From contig JACAXG010000053.1 in NCBI GenBank assembly GCA_018881555.1, positions 3,275,210 to 3,339,209 on the forward strand: a stretch of DNA of 64,000 nucleotides. The letters are read 5' to 3'. Origin of the DNA: Amblyornis subalaris. Lineage: Eukaryota; Chordata; Aves; Passeriformes; Ptilonorhynchidae. The notes under the pieces were generated by a model. It searched no databases and was not told the origin of the DNA. It worked only from the letters and a program-made list of their open reading frames with translations. Every line of letters starts with the position of its first letter. Position 1 is the first letter of the stretch. Position numbers and translations under genes: made by a program. Positions 14,895 through 27,524 of this stretch are shown one piece after another.

Positions 14895-15115
14895 TAATTA
14901 ATCAGGAAATGCTCAGGACAAAAGGAATGCAGTAGTTTCCCAGAAGAAGGATCTATCTGAAGCCCTATTCCTTGACCACTTAAATAGCACTTTAGGGAGA
15001 GAATCAGAGTTGCTGTATCTTGCAATTTAATTAGGTGCATGTTTAAGAAAAACTAATTATTTGGTAGGCCCTCGATTTGCAGTCCTCTCATAACTGCCAG
15101 ACGGGTTCCTAATTG
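14895..15115. promoter_or_regulatory. cluster of homeodomain core sites, possible conserved element
   Basis: Four homeodomain-type cores lie within about 220 bp: TAATTA at 14895-14900, TTAATTA at 15027-15033, TAATTA at 15054-15059 and TAATTG at 15110-15115. The surrounding sequence is not low-complexity and matches no repeat I recognise. Homeodomain proteins bind TAAT cores, but such cores are also frequent by chance in AT-rich DNA. This is a candidate enhancer by inference only. Confidence 0.2.
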
Positions 15116-16959
15116 CATCCTATCTACTGTTCAATCTATTTCATGTCCAAGAGAGAGAGGTGAATATGTAGTTCCTTCAGAGCTGTTATCCTCCATCCTT
15201 CTTTGTATTTCTTCTGTGAGCTTGCTAGAGAAGAAATGCTAAATAAAGCAGTTCAGCATAGCAGGCCAGAGTAGACTGTTCTCCGCTCCTGTTTTAAATG
15301 TTTTGTTCTTTTCCAGGCACCTTAAGTGACACTGTACCCACTTCTGACGTTGGTTCTTACTATTTTGCTTGAATAACCAAGGAGGAATACTGCTCTGCTG
15401 TGAAAAAAAAAGTGTTAATAAGTCTACCTACCTCTATAACATTTTACTGTAGGTCACTGGAAAATTGATAGAGTAATTGGAGCTGGGAGTGACATTTTTA
15501 CAGTGAAAAGAGTCAAATTCTACAAACACTAAGTAATCTCTTCCAGGCTTTAGTGTTACCCTGAAATATGCAAGATAATTTCTTCTAAGTATGGTATTTT
15601 AAAGCCAGAAATGAATCATAATATCTGTAATGTGCAGACTCACACTGTAATTTAACTGGTCTTTAGTACAATGAATCTCTAGTGTGAAATTTTCCTTGTT
15701 AATGATCAGCATAAGCTATGGGCTCTTAATGCAATTACTAATCCAAGCCTCGCCATCTATAGGCAACTGAGTAACAAGATGATATCATTAGACTTCTCAT
15801 TTCATTCACTCATACCTGTGGGGAAAAAGCAACCATTATTATAAGCAACTCACTTTTTCTATCACCAAAAGAGACCTTAGCATACATTGAATTACATATT
15901 ATAGGCTCTTCTTTCTCCTGGGTAAGTAAATAAAGTGTTCTGTCATTGGCGGTTTCTCTTTTAAATGGGTTTTTATTTTGAATAACATTAAAGAAAAATA
16001 AGGCAGTCTAGACAAGGAAAGAACCTTTCCTCATGCCGGAAGCAAGCAAGCTTTTCAGCCCTTTCGGAGAGGCTCTTCTCTTTGAAGAAAGTGCCAATCT
16101 ACAACCTCCATCAGTTATCTGGGGGCTTCCAAAACAGGACCCTTCCCTTCCCCTACCCTGCATTCCCCAAGGCCTGGGAGCTGGCTCCATCCCACTGAGT
16201 TTTACAGGAGAGCTTGAGTAGCTGTTTTCCACAGCCTCCAAGGTCCCCAGAGATGCTGTGGGATGATTTCCCCACCTTACCTAACCCATTAACCTGATGG
16301 GAAAGGTGCTAAATTTTTCCCATCAGTAGAAATGCAGCACTGCCTTGGAGTGGCCCTGGGCTGGTAAAAGTCTGTGAAGGCCTAGAAGAGAAGCATCAGG
16401 TATTGATTGTCAGATAATATCGTTTTCAGCAGCAGACAGTCTGTCAAAAGGGGAAGGATTCTCTAAAGGATTTCAGAAATTCACTGTATAGACCAGCATT
16501 GCATTCTCCATTGCACCACAGTGGGTTTTTTCCCTGGAAGAAACTTAGGGCTGTAAAAGGGGTGGCGTGCTTCCTGTTCACACCCTCTAACCAGGGAGCC
16601 ACTGCACGTCCCTGACCAGAAGCTTCTGGACATCTCCAGGGCAGGCAGGCTCTGGAGCCACCAGTTCAGCATGAGCTGGGCAGGGCTGGCACATGTTTGC
16701 TTTGGAAAGCAAAGGGAACATACCGGGGGAATAAGCAGTGTTCTATCTGGTCAACCTTCTCCTATAACATGTGTCAAGGCTACAGTTAAATTAAAAAAAA
16801 AAGTGTATATAATATGCATACACCCCAAATATTTTGCCCACCCCAACAGATTGAAAAGTGTTTTTCAGTCCCTCTGCTTAAAAACCCCTGTGTGACAGGG
16901 GTCAGTCCTGTGATGACATTTTGTCATCCCCATGCTGACATTTCATCACACCAAACACC

Positions 16960-16985
16960 ACTTCTAAAAAAAAAAAATTAGAAGT
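16960..16985. repeat. 8-bp inverted repeat flanking an A run
   Basis: ACTTCTAA (16960-16967) and TTAGAAGT (16978-16985) are exact reverse complements around an A-only loop. A second short hairpin, GATGAC with GTCATC, lies about 45 bp upstream near 16911-16927. No T tract follows the arms and no gene is adjacent, so a terminator role has no support. Confidence 0.5.
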
Positions 16986-17522
16986 TATTTCTTTCAAAGA
17001 AAAACAAAACATACACCTGAAGGAGAAAAAATTCTCCAAAAGTTCTCTGTGAGCTTTGGGCAATCAAAACAGCGTGGCTAAACAACACAACGTGCAGTCT
17101 GGTGGCATGTGCGTTCCATTTCAGTTTTTTAAAATTTGCACATAAAAATGAAATTATTCTTACCCTGCATAGAATAAGATAGGATCATTTTCTTCAGTGA
17201 AACTTTAGTTCTGGACCTGCAAAGGAGGGATTCTCATTCCACTTCCAAACCCCTTTAGACACATCACTGGTTTCCAGATATTTAGGTGTTACAGTTTGTT
17301 TTATTAAACTTCATCACTTGCACTCTAAAATAGGTAGTTTTTCTTTCTATAACAACCANTGAATTAAACCTAGTTAGCAGAATATTCTGAGGATGAAAAC
17401 ATAGCATGATGATCTTTAGAACACAATAGATATGCAAGTNCAGGGTATGTAACAGCTTTTCTTTCATTATTTCTGTGTGAATACTTTCATGCAATTCTAA
17501 ACAGTCATAGAAATAGCAAAAT

Positions 17523-17568
17523 ATTCTCACAATGTCAAGAGTTAGGGAGAACTAAACACTGTGAGAAT
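17523..17568. repeat. 9-bp inverted repeat with 28-nt loop
   Basis: ATTCTCACA (17523-17531) and TGTGAGAAT (17560-17568) are perfect reverse complements. The loop has no further conspicuous pairing. The arms are not part of a recognisable transposon, and no target-site duplication was seen outside them. Confidence 0.45.
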
Positions 17569-17927
17569 TGTACAGATTTTTTTACTCTTTTTTTTTTATC
17601 TTCATAACCATATGTTTCCTAAGAGGACAACTGACATGCTTAGCAGCTAATGCCTTACACCTAGCAGGTTCCCTACAACTCCTTTAATAAGATTCACCTG
17701 AAAGTGAGGGTAGCTTCCTCTAACAGNGATGGGATTATAAAGATCAGCTTGAGAGACTGGGCAGTGAGAGCTTTGGATTAAGGGTTCTTTAACACATAAC
17801 AGCTAAAAGAAGAATGTTATTGAAGAGCAGCCAGTAGCTGGATGAATCTNTTCTCACCTATTTACATTCTTCTCCCAAAGTAAAATTAATCTTAAGGATT
17901 AACCCTAAAGATCTAGTGCTTATTTTT

Positions 17928-17987
17928 TGGTTTTGTTGGGTTTTTGGTTTTGGTTTGGTTTGTTGTTTTTTTGGGGGGAGGGGAGGG
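17928..17987. repeat. GT-rich and G-rich low-complexity tract
   Basis: A run built of T(3-7)G(2-3) blocks leads into G6-A-G4-A-G3 at 17973-17987. The terminal G block lacks four separated G3 tracts, because the G6 cannot supply two tracts with a loop, so it is not a canonical quadruplex motif. A short open frame across it encodes only low-complexity residues and is not a gene. Confidence 0.7.
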
Positions 17988-20243
17988 CCTTTTTTCCCTA
18001 TCAGAACATTGGGATTCATNTTTTGCATATTATTTTCTTAGGACCAACTGGACTGAGAAAGTCAGCACTGCTGACTCAATAGAGCAGTGCCTATCGCTCT
18101 GCTGTTCAGATGGAAAAATCTGTGTTGCCCTTATTTTTTGTCAGTTATCACAGAGGACAAAATTTGAGGTGTGAGAGCACATTGCTCTTTCTGTGGTGTA
18201 TTTTTTTCTAGACTGTCTCCCTGAACCCAGCATTCTAAATCAGAAACCGAGTAAATACAGAAGGATCTTCAAGTGATTTTTAGCCAACTAAATGTCAGAT
18301 AATTCTGGTAGATGATTGTTTAATTTTTTCTGTAAAATCTCCAGTGATGTAGACGGTCACCTTCTCAGGCTATTAATCCTCAACCTTATAGTCAACACAC
18401 TTTATTTTCTTTCCTGTCATCTAATCTACATCTTCTCTGCTGCAAATTAAGTTAGTTCCTGTCCTATTCTTTGGTGAAGTCGATTGCCTTTGAACTTGTA
18501 GCAACCAGGGCTTTATATAATTGAAAGCTGTTATTATAACTTTCCTATGTGCATTGTCCTCTAAATTGAAAAACTCCAGGTCTTTCTATCTTTCTTTATA
18601 CTTTTTCCCAGGACCTCTGATGCACATTTATTTGTTGTCTGCTCAGGATTCTTTAAGAGGTCACAAGTAACCCAAACACAATACTTTATCTGCAGCCTTA
18701 TTAAAATGGAAATACTCTGAGCTTTACACACTCTATAGACAGTAAAATTTGGGCTTTTTTGGGAAGCAACATGACACTGTTGATTACTACTCAGTCCGTG
18801 GTTCACCTTATTCATTCTAACTCTTCTTTTATTTAAACATCTTGCACTTTGTACATGTCCTTAATTAATTTTCTTTCATTGTTTACAGACAGTTCATCCA
18901 GTTCATGACTGGACCTCATGTACAGAAAAATTGCCTGGAAAAGGAACGTGTAAGCTGACCACAATGTGGCTGAAAAGAGGAGGCCTTGCCAAGTGACCTG
19001 TTTGAAACCTCACAAAGTCAAGCTGCCCAAAATAGAATATTGAATTAAATAGAATATTGCTATCTCTTGCTGACTTCTACATACAGTCAAGTGTGAAAAA
19101 CAGAAGGTAACATTGGTGCTGTAAAGTGACCAAATTTAGTGCAGTACTGTGTTCAACCAAGGGAAGAATGCTGTAACCATTCACACCCTCAATATACCAG
19201 TTTTCATATTCAAAACATTCATCTGGTCTCCCATATATAAATTTGCTATGAGTAAAGCGATTTTACCCCAGTAGCATGAGGCTAAATAAAGAAATAAACA
19301 GAGTGAGTGCACCATAATAATTTCTGGGTTTATACAATCAAAGATTAAGGCCTTTCATGTTTACAGCGCTGAATGATTGATGCTCCCAAAATCTGTTTTA
19401 ATATCCTCCTTGAAGCATCTTTCTGTTATTTAATTCTTCGTTTTATTTTATTGCAGCAGCTAGGTGCATATAATTGGCTGCCTTTCCACCAGTATTTGAT
19501 AAAGTAAATGTAGATCTATTAAAAAGTGGTTCATTTAAAATAAATCGCACACTTCCACAAAGAATGCTTTGGCACTATGCTCTTACATTAAACAAGATGA
19601 GGTGAATAAAAACCAGCATCACAGGCAGAAGGAAGTAGCATTCAGTTTGTGATATGCTAGATAAAAATATTCCAATACCTATGTCTACTGCCTCAGACAT
19701 ACTGAGATAAAGTTTCATGCTATAGTGAAGCACTGAAGATTTGCAAGATGGTGTCGGGATTTGAGCACATTTGAAAGCAAAAGGCACAGTCAATGTTACA
19801 GGGCTGATACAATAATGATAGTGTGTACACCCTGGACTTGAGCCTCTGGGGTTTGGTCATGTGAATTGAACAGTCTCATCGGTAGGAACTGAGGATANGA
19901 AATATCCAACAGAATAAGGATCATGCCATCACAAGGGTAATTGTCCTAGAGCTGAGAAAATACTCTAGGAACATTTTTATTGAAACTGATATAAATTTCT
20001 TAAAACAAACAAAAAATATAAGCAATATTTTTTTGGTTTAAAGTGTTTTCTCAAAAGTCTTTAACCAATGTGTTAGTCTTTGTGCTATTTTTTTATTCTA
20101 GGAAAAAAATGTAAAGTCCTGCAGTAAAACCATTTCTGCAGTTTAACGGAAGGTTCTGATATTATTAAAAATGGGATAGGAAACTCTTGTGTGAAGTAGC
20201 TAGTGGGGATTCAAGTTATACAGCCTGTGGCACAATGTTTAGT

Positions 20244-20470
20244 ATCATAGAACCATAGAAGGGTTTGTGTTGGNAGGGGCCTCGAATATTATCTTGTTTC
20301 ATTCCACCTGCCAAGGTAAGGGATGCTTTTCACAGTTGCTCAGAGCTCCACCCAACCTGGCCCTGAACACTTGCAGGGATGGACCATCCAGAGCTTCTCT
20401 GAGCAAATCATTCAATGCCTCGCCACCCTCACAGTGAAGAATCTCTTCCTAATATGCAATCTAAACCTAA
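20244..20470 (-). mobile_element. CR1 LINE 3' fragment, 5'-truncated
   Basis: On the plus strand the fragment begins with the antisense octamers 'TCATAGAACCATAGAA', then 'GGTTTGTGTTGGNAGGGGCC', 'CTCCACCCAACCTGGCC', 'TTGCAGGGATGG', 'CCTCGCCACCCTCACAGTGA' and 'TCTTCCTAATATGCAATCTA'. This order is the reverse complement of the CR1 3' end. The octamers are the ATTCTATG type. Roughly 225 bp remain and nothing codes. Confidence 0.93.
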
Positions 20471-21671
20471 ATATTATTAATAATTCTTTGCTGGTGACTC
20501 ATTTCTCATGTTAAAAGTCATCATTTAGCAACAATACTGCTGTGTAAGCTGTAGTAAAACTGTTAATAATCTTCCTACCTAAAGACTGAACACCACATCC
20601 CATTAATACATTACAAGAAAAGAAAAAACTACAAAACATCTTGAGAGAAAGCTCTCAAATTGCTAATAAGTCTATTGAGTAGTGAAGTGACCTCTTAAAT
20701 TCAGAAGTTTTGTAAGACAACCTGGATTAAACAATTGACTTTGTCAATTGGAAGGACTGTAATGAACATATACAATCAAAATTAACCATTTTATTTGTTA
20801 TATTTGAACTGATTTAGGAGGAACCAGGAGACAGAAAATAATTAATGTAAATAATGCATGCAAAACTTTTACATTGATGCTTTCAAATGAAGAAATGTGA
20901 TTAGCATTTCACTCCTCAATTGGCAGTTTTAGGTCACTGGCCTAGTCTAGCATGAATAAAATCAGCAAATGAAAAATGACAATCATGAAGCAAAAATTAA
21001 AGAAAGGAGATCTGGAAAAGGAACTTTTGCTACATCAAGTAAAGAAGATTAAATTTAATACCTCATTTAATGTCACCATTAATCTGTCATTGCACTGGGT
21101 CAATATGTGCAGAGGCAAATGGAGACAAAGAGGACACTGAGGGTAATGGGACTAACGTGCATTTCCTTCGCTACAAAAGTTTGACTTGGTAAAGATTAAA
21201 CAGACAGAAAATGATTACTCATGCCCTTTGTGGTGCCCTGGAGCTCCGGGGTCCTCCCTAAATAACTGAGTAATCACAGGTTACGACATCAGGCTCAGAA
21301 GCACAACTCTTCTTAAAAGCAATACCTTAGTGCTGGTAAACCCTCTTGCCAGTGGTTTCCAGGTTCTGGCAGAGCTGAGGATGTGGAGCAGCCCTCCAGG
21401 TGATGTATTAAGCCAGGAAACAGAAATGNTTTTTTCAGTTTCAATGACTTGATGTGCTCTTAGCTTGTACTCTCACTTACCTCCCTGGAAGTCCAGGTGT
21501 TCCATCTGTAGATAGGTATAAATACACACATATNCATATGTGTGTGCATAGATATACACACAAATATCCCCACTTATGAAGAAATTTTAAAAAGTGCATC
21601 TGCCCACTCAGATTCAGGCATATGTTTAGATCACAATGTTTGAAGTGTGTGCAAATAAATGATTTCTAGAA
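20471..21671. other. gene-free unique sequence
   Basis: About 1.2 kb between two CR1 fragments. It contains no recognisable gene or repeat apart from a GT/AC-rich palindrome near 21524-21545. The two flanking CR1 pieces are in opposite orientation and represent independent insertions. Confidence 0.6.
21524..21545. repeat. AC/GT palindrome with an N near the centre
   Basis: ACACACATAT is followed by N and then CATATGTGTGT. If the N at 21534 is G, the 22 bp form a perfect palindrome with 11-bp arms. Further AC-rich sequence follows to about 21565. It is probably a decayed compound AC/AT microsatellite rather than a binding site. Confidence 0.6.
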
Positions 21672-21727
21672 CTGGGCCATGCTGTCCCTTCCAACCCAAA
21701 CCATTCAGTGATTTTATGATTCGATGC
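21672..21727 (+). mobile_element. CR1 LINE extreme 3' terminus
   Basis: A short sense-strand remnant. It contains 'TGTCCCTTCCAACCCAAACC' followed by degenerate octamers, 'ATTCAGTGATTTTATGATTC'. Only the last ~55 bp of the element survive, with octamers closest to the ATTCTATG class. Confidence 0.85.
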
Positions 21728-22874
21728 TACCTTAGGCTGTAGGTGTTGCTGAGTAGTTTCTAGTGTTGTTATTAGTATTTATAGTAATTATTTATAGTAA
21801 AACTAATCTCTTCCTATATCTTTAAAACAGTATACTTTAAAACCATTAGTTCCTGAAAATGCAAGTAAGTGTGGATCTCACTTTCCATTACTTTTCACAG
21901 GCAATAGCTATTTGAAGTTATAATTTGGTCTTTGATCACAGGTATAAATGACTGCCTTAACAGGACAAAAGGTCACCCTATATACTCATTTAGATGGGGT
22001 TTTCTTAGCACATGACAGCAATAATAAGAATTTCCATTTTACATGGAACTACATATANAGAAAGAAAAAGATTTTCTGTAGGTGACTGCAATAAATGGAA
22101 GGTAATTATGGGTAGATAATGGGAGTAAGCAGTTTGTGACAAGGAAACCTCAGTAATTTCTAATAGCTTATCACTTGGATTTTTGAGCACTTGTAAATAT
22201 TTGTTAGTATGAATGTGGTCTTGGAGATCCTGACCTCTTGGACTATGTAGAGTCAGAACTAAGTTGTCCAATGAAACAAAAGTTGCTACTTTTAAACATA
22301 TATTGTTTCATTTGCCATTAAGGGTCTTTACACTATTCTTCTAGTATGAAAGGGATTAGATGAATATTAAGAATCACATTCTACAGATCAAAAATTTGAA
22401 GACAGGGGAAAACTTTTTTCCTTACATTAGAAAGGTAACAGTGGTACAGAAACACATATATGCAATACAGGAACCTAAAGGAATTCTTTAGATCCCAGTC
22501 TCTCAATTAAACCATGTTCTTGAATCAAATTAGAAAGATATGTTAACACAGTGTTGGAGATTGTCAAATNTCATTAGTATCACCCGCTGATTTTCTGAAA
22601 ACTGGCTAGAAGAGTTTTAGTCAGTGTCTCCTGTCTTTGTTTATTACACAATTAGAAAAATTTGTTGGAGAATCTGAAGGCAAAAGAGGCCTTAGGAACA
22701 TATACTTTTTTTTATTTTTTCAGAACAAAATGCTTTCCCGAGCTTGAAAAAAAAGCAGTAGGAGATACCACGAGAAAAGTAGACAAAAGATACTAAGAAT
22801 CAGGGGTTACACACAAGATTAGGCTTGAATGGGTAAAAGGCGCTATTTTTTCAGTAGAAAATGTGGTTTCACTG

Positions 22875-22903
22875 GTGGGTGTGGGTGTGGGTGTGGGTGT
22901 GGA
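22875..22903. repeat. (GGGTGT)n hexamer array with G-quadruplex motif
   Basis: Four GGG tracts (22877-22879, 22883-22885, 22889-22891, 22895-22897) are separated by exact TGT loops and followed by GG at 22901-22902. This satisfies the canonical G3N1-7 quadruplex pattern on the plus strand. It is a hexanucleotide simple repeat and not the telomeric TTAGGG unit. The minus-strand reading gives only a His-Thr repeat. Confidence 0.92.
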
Positions 22904-23939
22904 GTACAGCAGAGAGGAAGCCCAGAAGTATATGACTTTCTAGATAACAACACTGAGTCTGCATCTTTGATCTCTGTGGGCACTTGATTAAGGGATTCCC
23001 CCAAGAATTTGTGGAGGGTTTTCCATAAGTTCTGTGGAAAGGCACAGGCAGTCTTACACCTTGACTCTGCTTGAAGAATGCTCTTAGAGTCTTTATGGGT
23101 GATGATTTAACACAATGCAGCCATAGCACTGAGAGGCACAGACATTTAGATGCTGCACCTCCCTAGCAACAGGCACAAGTTTGTATATGGTTGCAAATTA
23201 ACAAATATACAGTGATAATGGGACAAAATATTCATTCCAGGCTTGTATTTCTGGGGGGTTACACTCCTCAGACTTTCATCTGTTGTGCCAAAACCATCAA
23301 GGCGTGCTTCTTATCAAAAAGCTGTGGGTTTTTTTANTTTATTTTGTAAAAATAGAAAAAGATTTGTTATTAGATTAAGAAAATGTTCTCTGTTGTTGCT
23401 TGTTTTGTTTTTACTGCTACCTATTTTTCCCCNGTTAATGCCAAATGAGACAAGAGAGAGAGATGAATATTTAGGGCCTGAGGGGCCTGTACTGGTTCAG
23501 CCAAGGTAAAGAGCATAATTTTGCTCAGCCACAGCAAGNGAGAACACTCAGCAAGGGTCAGGAACACGGACTGTCTCCCCAGCTGGTGTCAACTGTGTCA
23601 GTGTGCCCAGAGAGCATCGGGTGCACTGCAACAGAGCTGGGACACTACTCTTCTGCAATACTCCTGAGCCAATTTTAAGTAAGAACAATCTACNGCTCTT
23701 TTGGGACAAAGAGCTACTTTCTCAGGGAAATAGTATTGGATACTTGCCANTTCTGAAAATTTCAGTGGTTAGAAGATCAATCAAATGGTCTTTAATGTTA
23801 AAAGGAATCCTTTAAAATAAGTGAGAAATTTAACAAAAAAAAAATTAAAATTAACTTTGTGATGGTATGGTTAAAGTAAGTAGGAAATGTTAATAGTCGT
23901 ATCTTAATTCAAATTTTCATGCAAATGCATACCTTTTAC

Positions 23940-24240
23940 CAGATCCTATATGGACAAAACTGGAGCCATGGGGTTGTAAGCACCTTGAGACCCCACGACC
24001 AAGAAGCCAGGGGTGAAAGAAGACCAACAGGACACTCCTGNATCACTAGGTGGTGACTGTCTTCTGCTTCATCTCTCTCTCCCCACCTCCCCACCTCTTT
24101 CCTATTTTTCTCTCTACCTCACATTTTATTACTAAATAAAATCTGTACTACNGACTTCAGCATGTGTTTTTGTTTGCCCCTTTAATTCAGGCAGAAGCAT
24201 CTCTCACCAGTCAGATCTTGGCAAGGCTATGAAGAACTCA
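23940..24240 (+). mobile_element. possible solo LTR-like fragment of an endogenous retrovirus
   Basis: A pyrimidine-rich block at about 24075-24125 (CTCTCTCTCCCCACCTCCCC and similar) runs into 'ACTAAATAAAATCTGTACTA', a polyadenylation-signal context, and then a GT/T-rich segment. This layout resembles the U3-R-U5 end of avian endogenous retroviral LTRs. I cannot define TG...CA ends, a target-site duplication, a primer-binding site or any internal gene. It could equally be the 3' end of an unrelated non-coding transcript or unique sequence. Confidence 0.3.
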
Positions 24241-27200
24241 CGTGTTGCAGGGCTTTTACCAATGTGCTCGGGGAACAGGACACCACAAGGCTTGGTGTTC
24301 ACAGCACACACAAGACTGTCTCAGTCTGTGAACCAATTACATCTGTAATAAAATTTTGAGACCCTGCTGAAATACATACTTTGGCTCAACTAATTCCTCC
24401 NGTGCTTAGCTGTGCCACAGTGAATGGCTCCAGGCTCCCAGAAGGAGCCATGCAATCCTCCTCATAAATGTTTCATCAGTTTGGCCCCCAGTAGCTGAAG
24501 TTAATAATATGAGTATTAAGGGGTTTTGAATTCAAGTGCTTTAACTAAAAACTCAAACAAATGCCTGTTAGCTGTCTGTGTCTGAGGGGACTGAAGGCTG
24601 TACCCCAGTGTTACCCAAACGGCTGAGATACAATTCTCAGGACTGCAGGTATGACAACAAATACCAGGGAATACATCCAGCTTTGGTTTCAAATCTGACA
24701 ACGAGAAAAACAATACTGGAAGCTTCCTGGGGATTTAACAGCATCTTTATTCAGAGGCAATGCCTTTCCTGAAACAAAGGTGAAATGAATTAAAGACAGG
24801 ATAATTTGCAGTATAATCAGCTAAATGTCAGTAGGCAACAGGTATTTAACAAGCACTATGTGATTCTCAAATAGCTGATTCTTTGTTCTGGAAATGGACA
24901 GAAGAGAATGAATAATCCCAGGTAAGTCTGTTAAGAAGCCCAGAGAAATCTCTGGGGAAAATAAAAAGAAATGTAGCAACAAATTAGAAAAAAAGATCAA
25001 AGAAGGGAACAGTCAGAGGTGCTCAGCTGCTGTGAGCTGGAGTTTCTCATTCATCTCCTGTGNATCATGAAATATGGGTATTTTTTGATAGAGGAAGGGA
25101 AAACTGTCAGACTCAAATATTGGAAGTTAAGGTCCTCAATGTATTTAAAATGTTTACACAATACATGAGGCTAACAAAGCTTGTAAAGTCTTAACTTTTA
25201 GGCCTGTTTAAAACATGTAGATCTCCAACTTGCATTTGTTATACAAGTTTGTATTATTGTCAAAAAAGCAGAAGTATTTCCATTTTGCCAGTATTGCAAG
25301 AACTCTGTTCTCTAATTCAAATATTAAAAGTAAAAAAACCCNAAANCATAGTAAGTNTATTAAGTTTTNTCTGGTGTAGAAGTGAGGTTCAAANAGNCTT
25401 TTAGGGGCTTAAGTCTCATTGAATTCATTGAGATCTGGGCTCCAAAATGTCCTGTGACTTTGTGTGTCAGCATATCCCATCTTCTACAAAACATGTTGCC
25501 AAAATATGTAAGAAACACAAGATGTTCTNGATAGTTCAGGTAAGAAAATTCTTTACTCCCAGTATCTTAATTCTCCTGGACATAAACCTTACAATGTGAC
25601 TTACTATTGGAAATAGTAATATATTTCAAAGTTTCTTCAGCAACAGTCTACCTTTCCCCAAATTAAGGACCATGCTTCTATAAGAGAGNTTCTCTGTTAT
25701 TTTTTTCATTTCAAGCAAAATAAGAGATTATGAAGGAATATTCATTTGGACTTGTCTGCGCTTCACAAAGTCCTCANTGTCCCGTGTTACCTTCTCTATA
25801 TTGAAAATCATAATTTTATTTTTCAGCAACTGTCTTATGTAAATGAAAGAACATAGAATATNAAAGCGTCTCTGTGAAGTTCACAGTTGGATTCATGCAT
25901 TTATAATAAGAGGCTCTGGGTCTGTCTGCACAGGCCTTTGCAGACCTACCCAAGAGCCTTGTGTGTGGTCCAGTGCAGTAAATCCTCTGTGAGCAGGTAC
26001 TGAGCAGGGAGGAACTTTATTATACGTGTTAGAAATGGTTGCAGTCTTGCCTCACAGAAAAGATTTGAGGAAAGGTCAAGTAAACACAATAAGGTACTTT
26101 GTAAATATTTTTGTTCATTGTCTTGGTAAATTTTGGAGCATTACAATGAGAATATGCCTTCGTTGTTCAGACTCCAGCCAACTACATTCTTCAAAATTTC
26201 CACTTTCAAGCATCAACAGTCTCATGTTTGACAAGATGCTCTCCAGCTTACAACTCTTTATGTAGGGGAAATAAATTTTTGTGGCTTTGTACCTGGTTCA
26301 AAAGGAAAGCAAATATAAGATTTATAATGGAACTCTCTTCATCTCGGGTGTGTCTGTATTGAGCAGCTCTGAGAAGGGACCTGAGTGAGAGGATGAAAGG
26401 ATCAGTTCATGCATATGACCTCCTGTCTCCCACCTACATCTTGTCTGCATGACTGCAAAAACTAAAAATGCTTTATCCTCTAACACCAGAGACGAATTCC
26501 ACAACTAAAAGCTTTACTCTCGAGTTTTTCGTTACTTTTTATATTTGCTACTTTCACTTCTCTTGTCCATGGAAGTTCTCACTGCTTCAAATTTAGTCAG
26601 AGTCGTTTCTCCATTCATTAATATCTTCATTACTATTTTATTAACCAGTACAGAAACACAATAACTTAGCTAAACTCCTTTCGTGAATTCCATAGGGCTA
26701 CTGTGATATAAAAATGCAGAGACATCAAAATTCTTGCATATTCTGCCTTTTGCACAACACCAGAATTATACTGTTGATCAAATAAAATAGTACATTCAGC
26801 AAAATTAATATCAAAAGAGACAGAAGCAATTTCACTTATTCTGCTGGCCAAATAAAGCAGACACATTTCAGTGACAGTTTTTAACTATCTTCCTCATGCC
26901 TGCCTGTCAGCTTGTCTCCAGCATTCCAGGAAGAAAACCTCTAATTTGTTCTAAAATTATACTCAATAAACATCAAAGTCACTGAGATACCCTTCCTAAA
27001 TGCATAAAGATCATTAATATTACTCAATGAGCCTTGTTTGCTCCAGCCACAGTCTCTTGTTGGACAAAATACATCACAGTTCAGGCACTACAAGAGTTAT
27101 GGCAGTTCATTTCTCCAGCAGGGGCCATTATTGCCCATTTATCCATATCTGTGATAAGTCTTTTCAGAGCAAGAGTTATCTCCTCTTTTGGAGTCTTAAG

Positions 27201-27524
27201 GAACCGTCATGAAGCCATCTGGCCTTGGACCAGCTCGNGGGCTCTGAGCAGCCTTTTCCACCTCAGTGCATTCCAGCAATTCCTCTCAGGTCTCAGCCTC
27301 ACTCCTGACGTGGTTGTGAAATGTTAACTCTGTCATGCAATTTGGTAGTAGTGTTTTTCAATCTCTTTAATGAGATAAATACAAGTTAGAACAGAATGCT
27401 TGGGGTGGTTATTTAGCGTCTCTTGGGTCCCTGTCTGCTGTTCCTACTGATCTTTGTGTTGACAGATGGCCTGCTTCTCAGTTCCTTTTCAGAGCTGCAA
27501 TGTCAATATTACAGTAGCTGTACA

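Larger units (their letters stand above)
7921..20243. other. gene-free stretch with simple repeats
   Basis: No gene is supported. The longest open frame, 118 codons on the minus strand at 11536-11892, contains an N and has no recognisable domain. The stretch holds an A/T-rich low-complexity patch (about 8606-8652), a CTAA run, an AC microsatellite, an AT microsatellite, a perfect 9-bp tandem duplication at 12565-12582, a homeodomain-core cluster near 15 kb, three small inverted repeats, and a GT/G-rich tract near 17.95 kb. A 13-bp direct repeat sits at 19030-19042 and 19047-19059. The rest is unremarkable. Confidence 0.6.

Noticed and set aside
16905..16985. Two hairpins near an A run, resembling a bacterial-type terminator
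   Set aside because: The genome is clearly vertebrate, there is no gene upstream, and the run is A in the loop rather than T after the stem.
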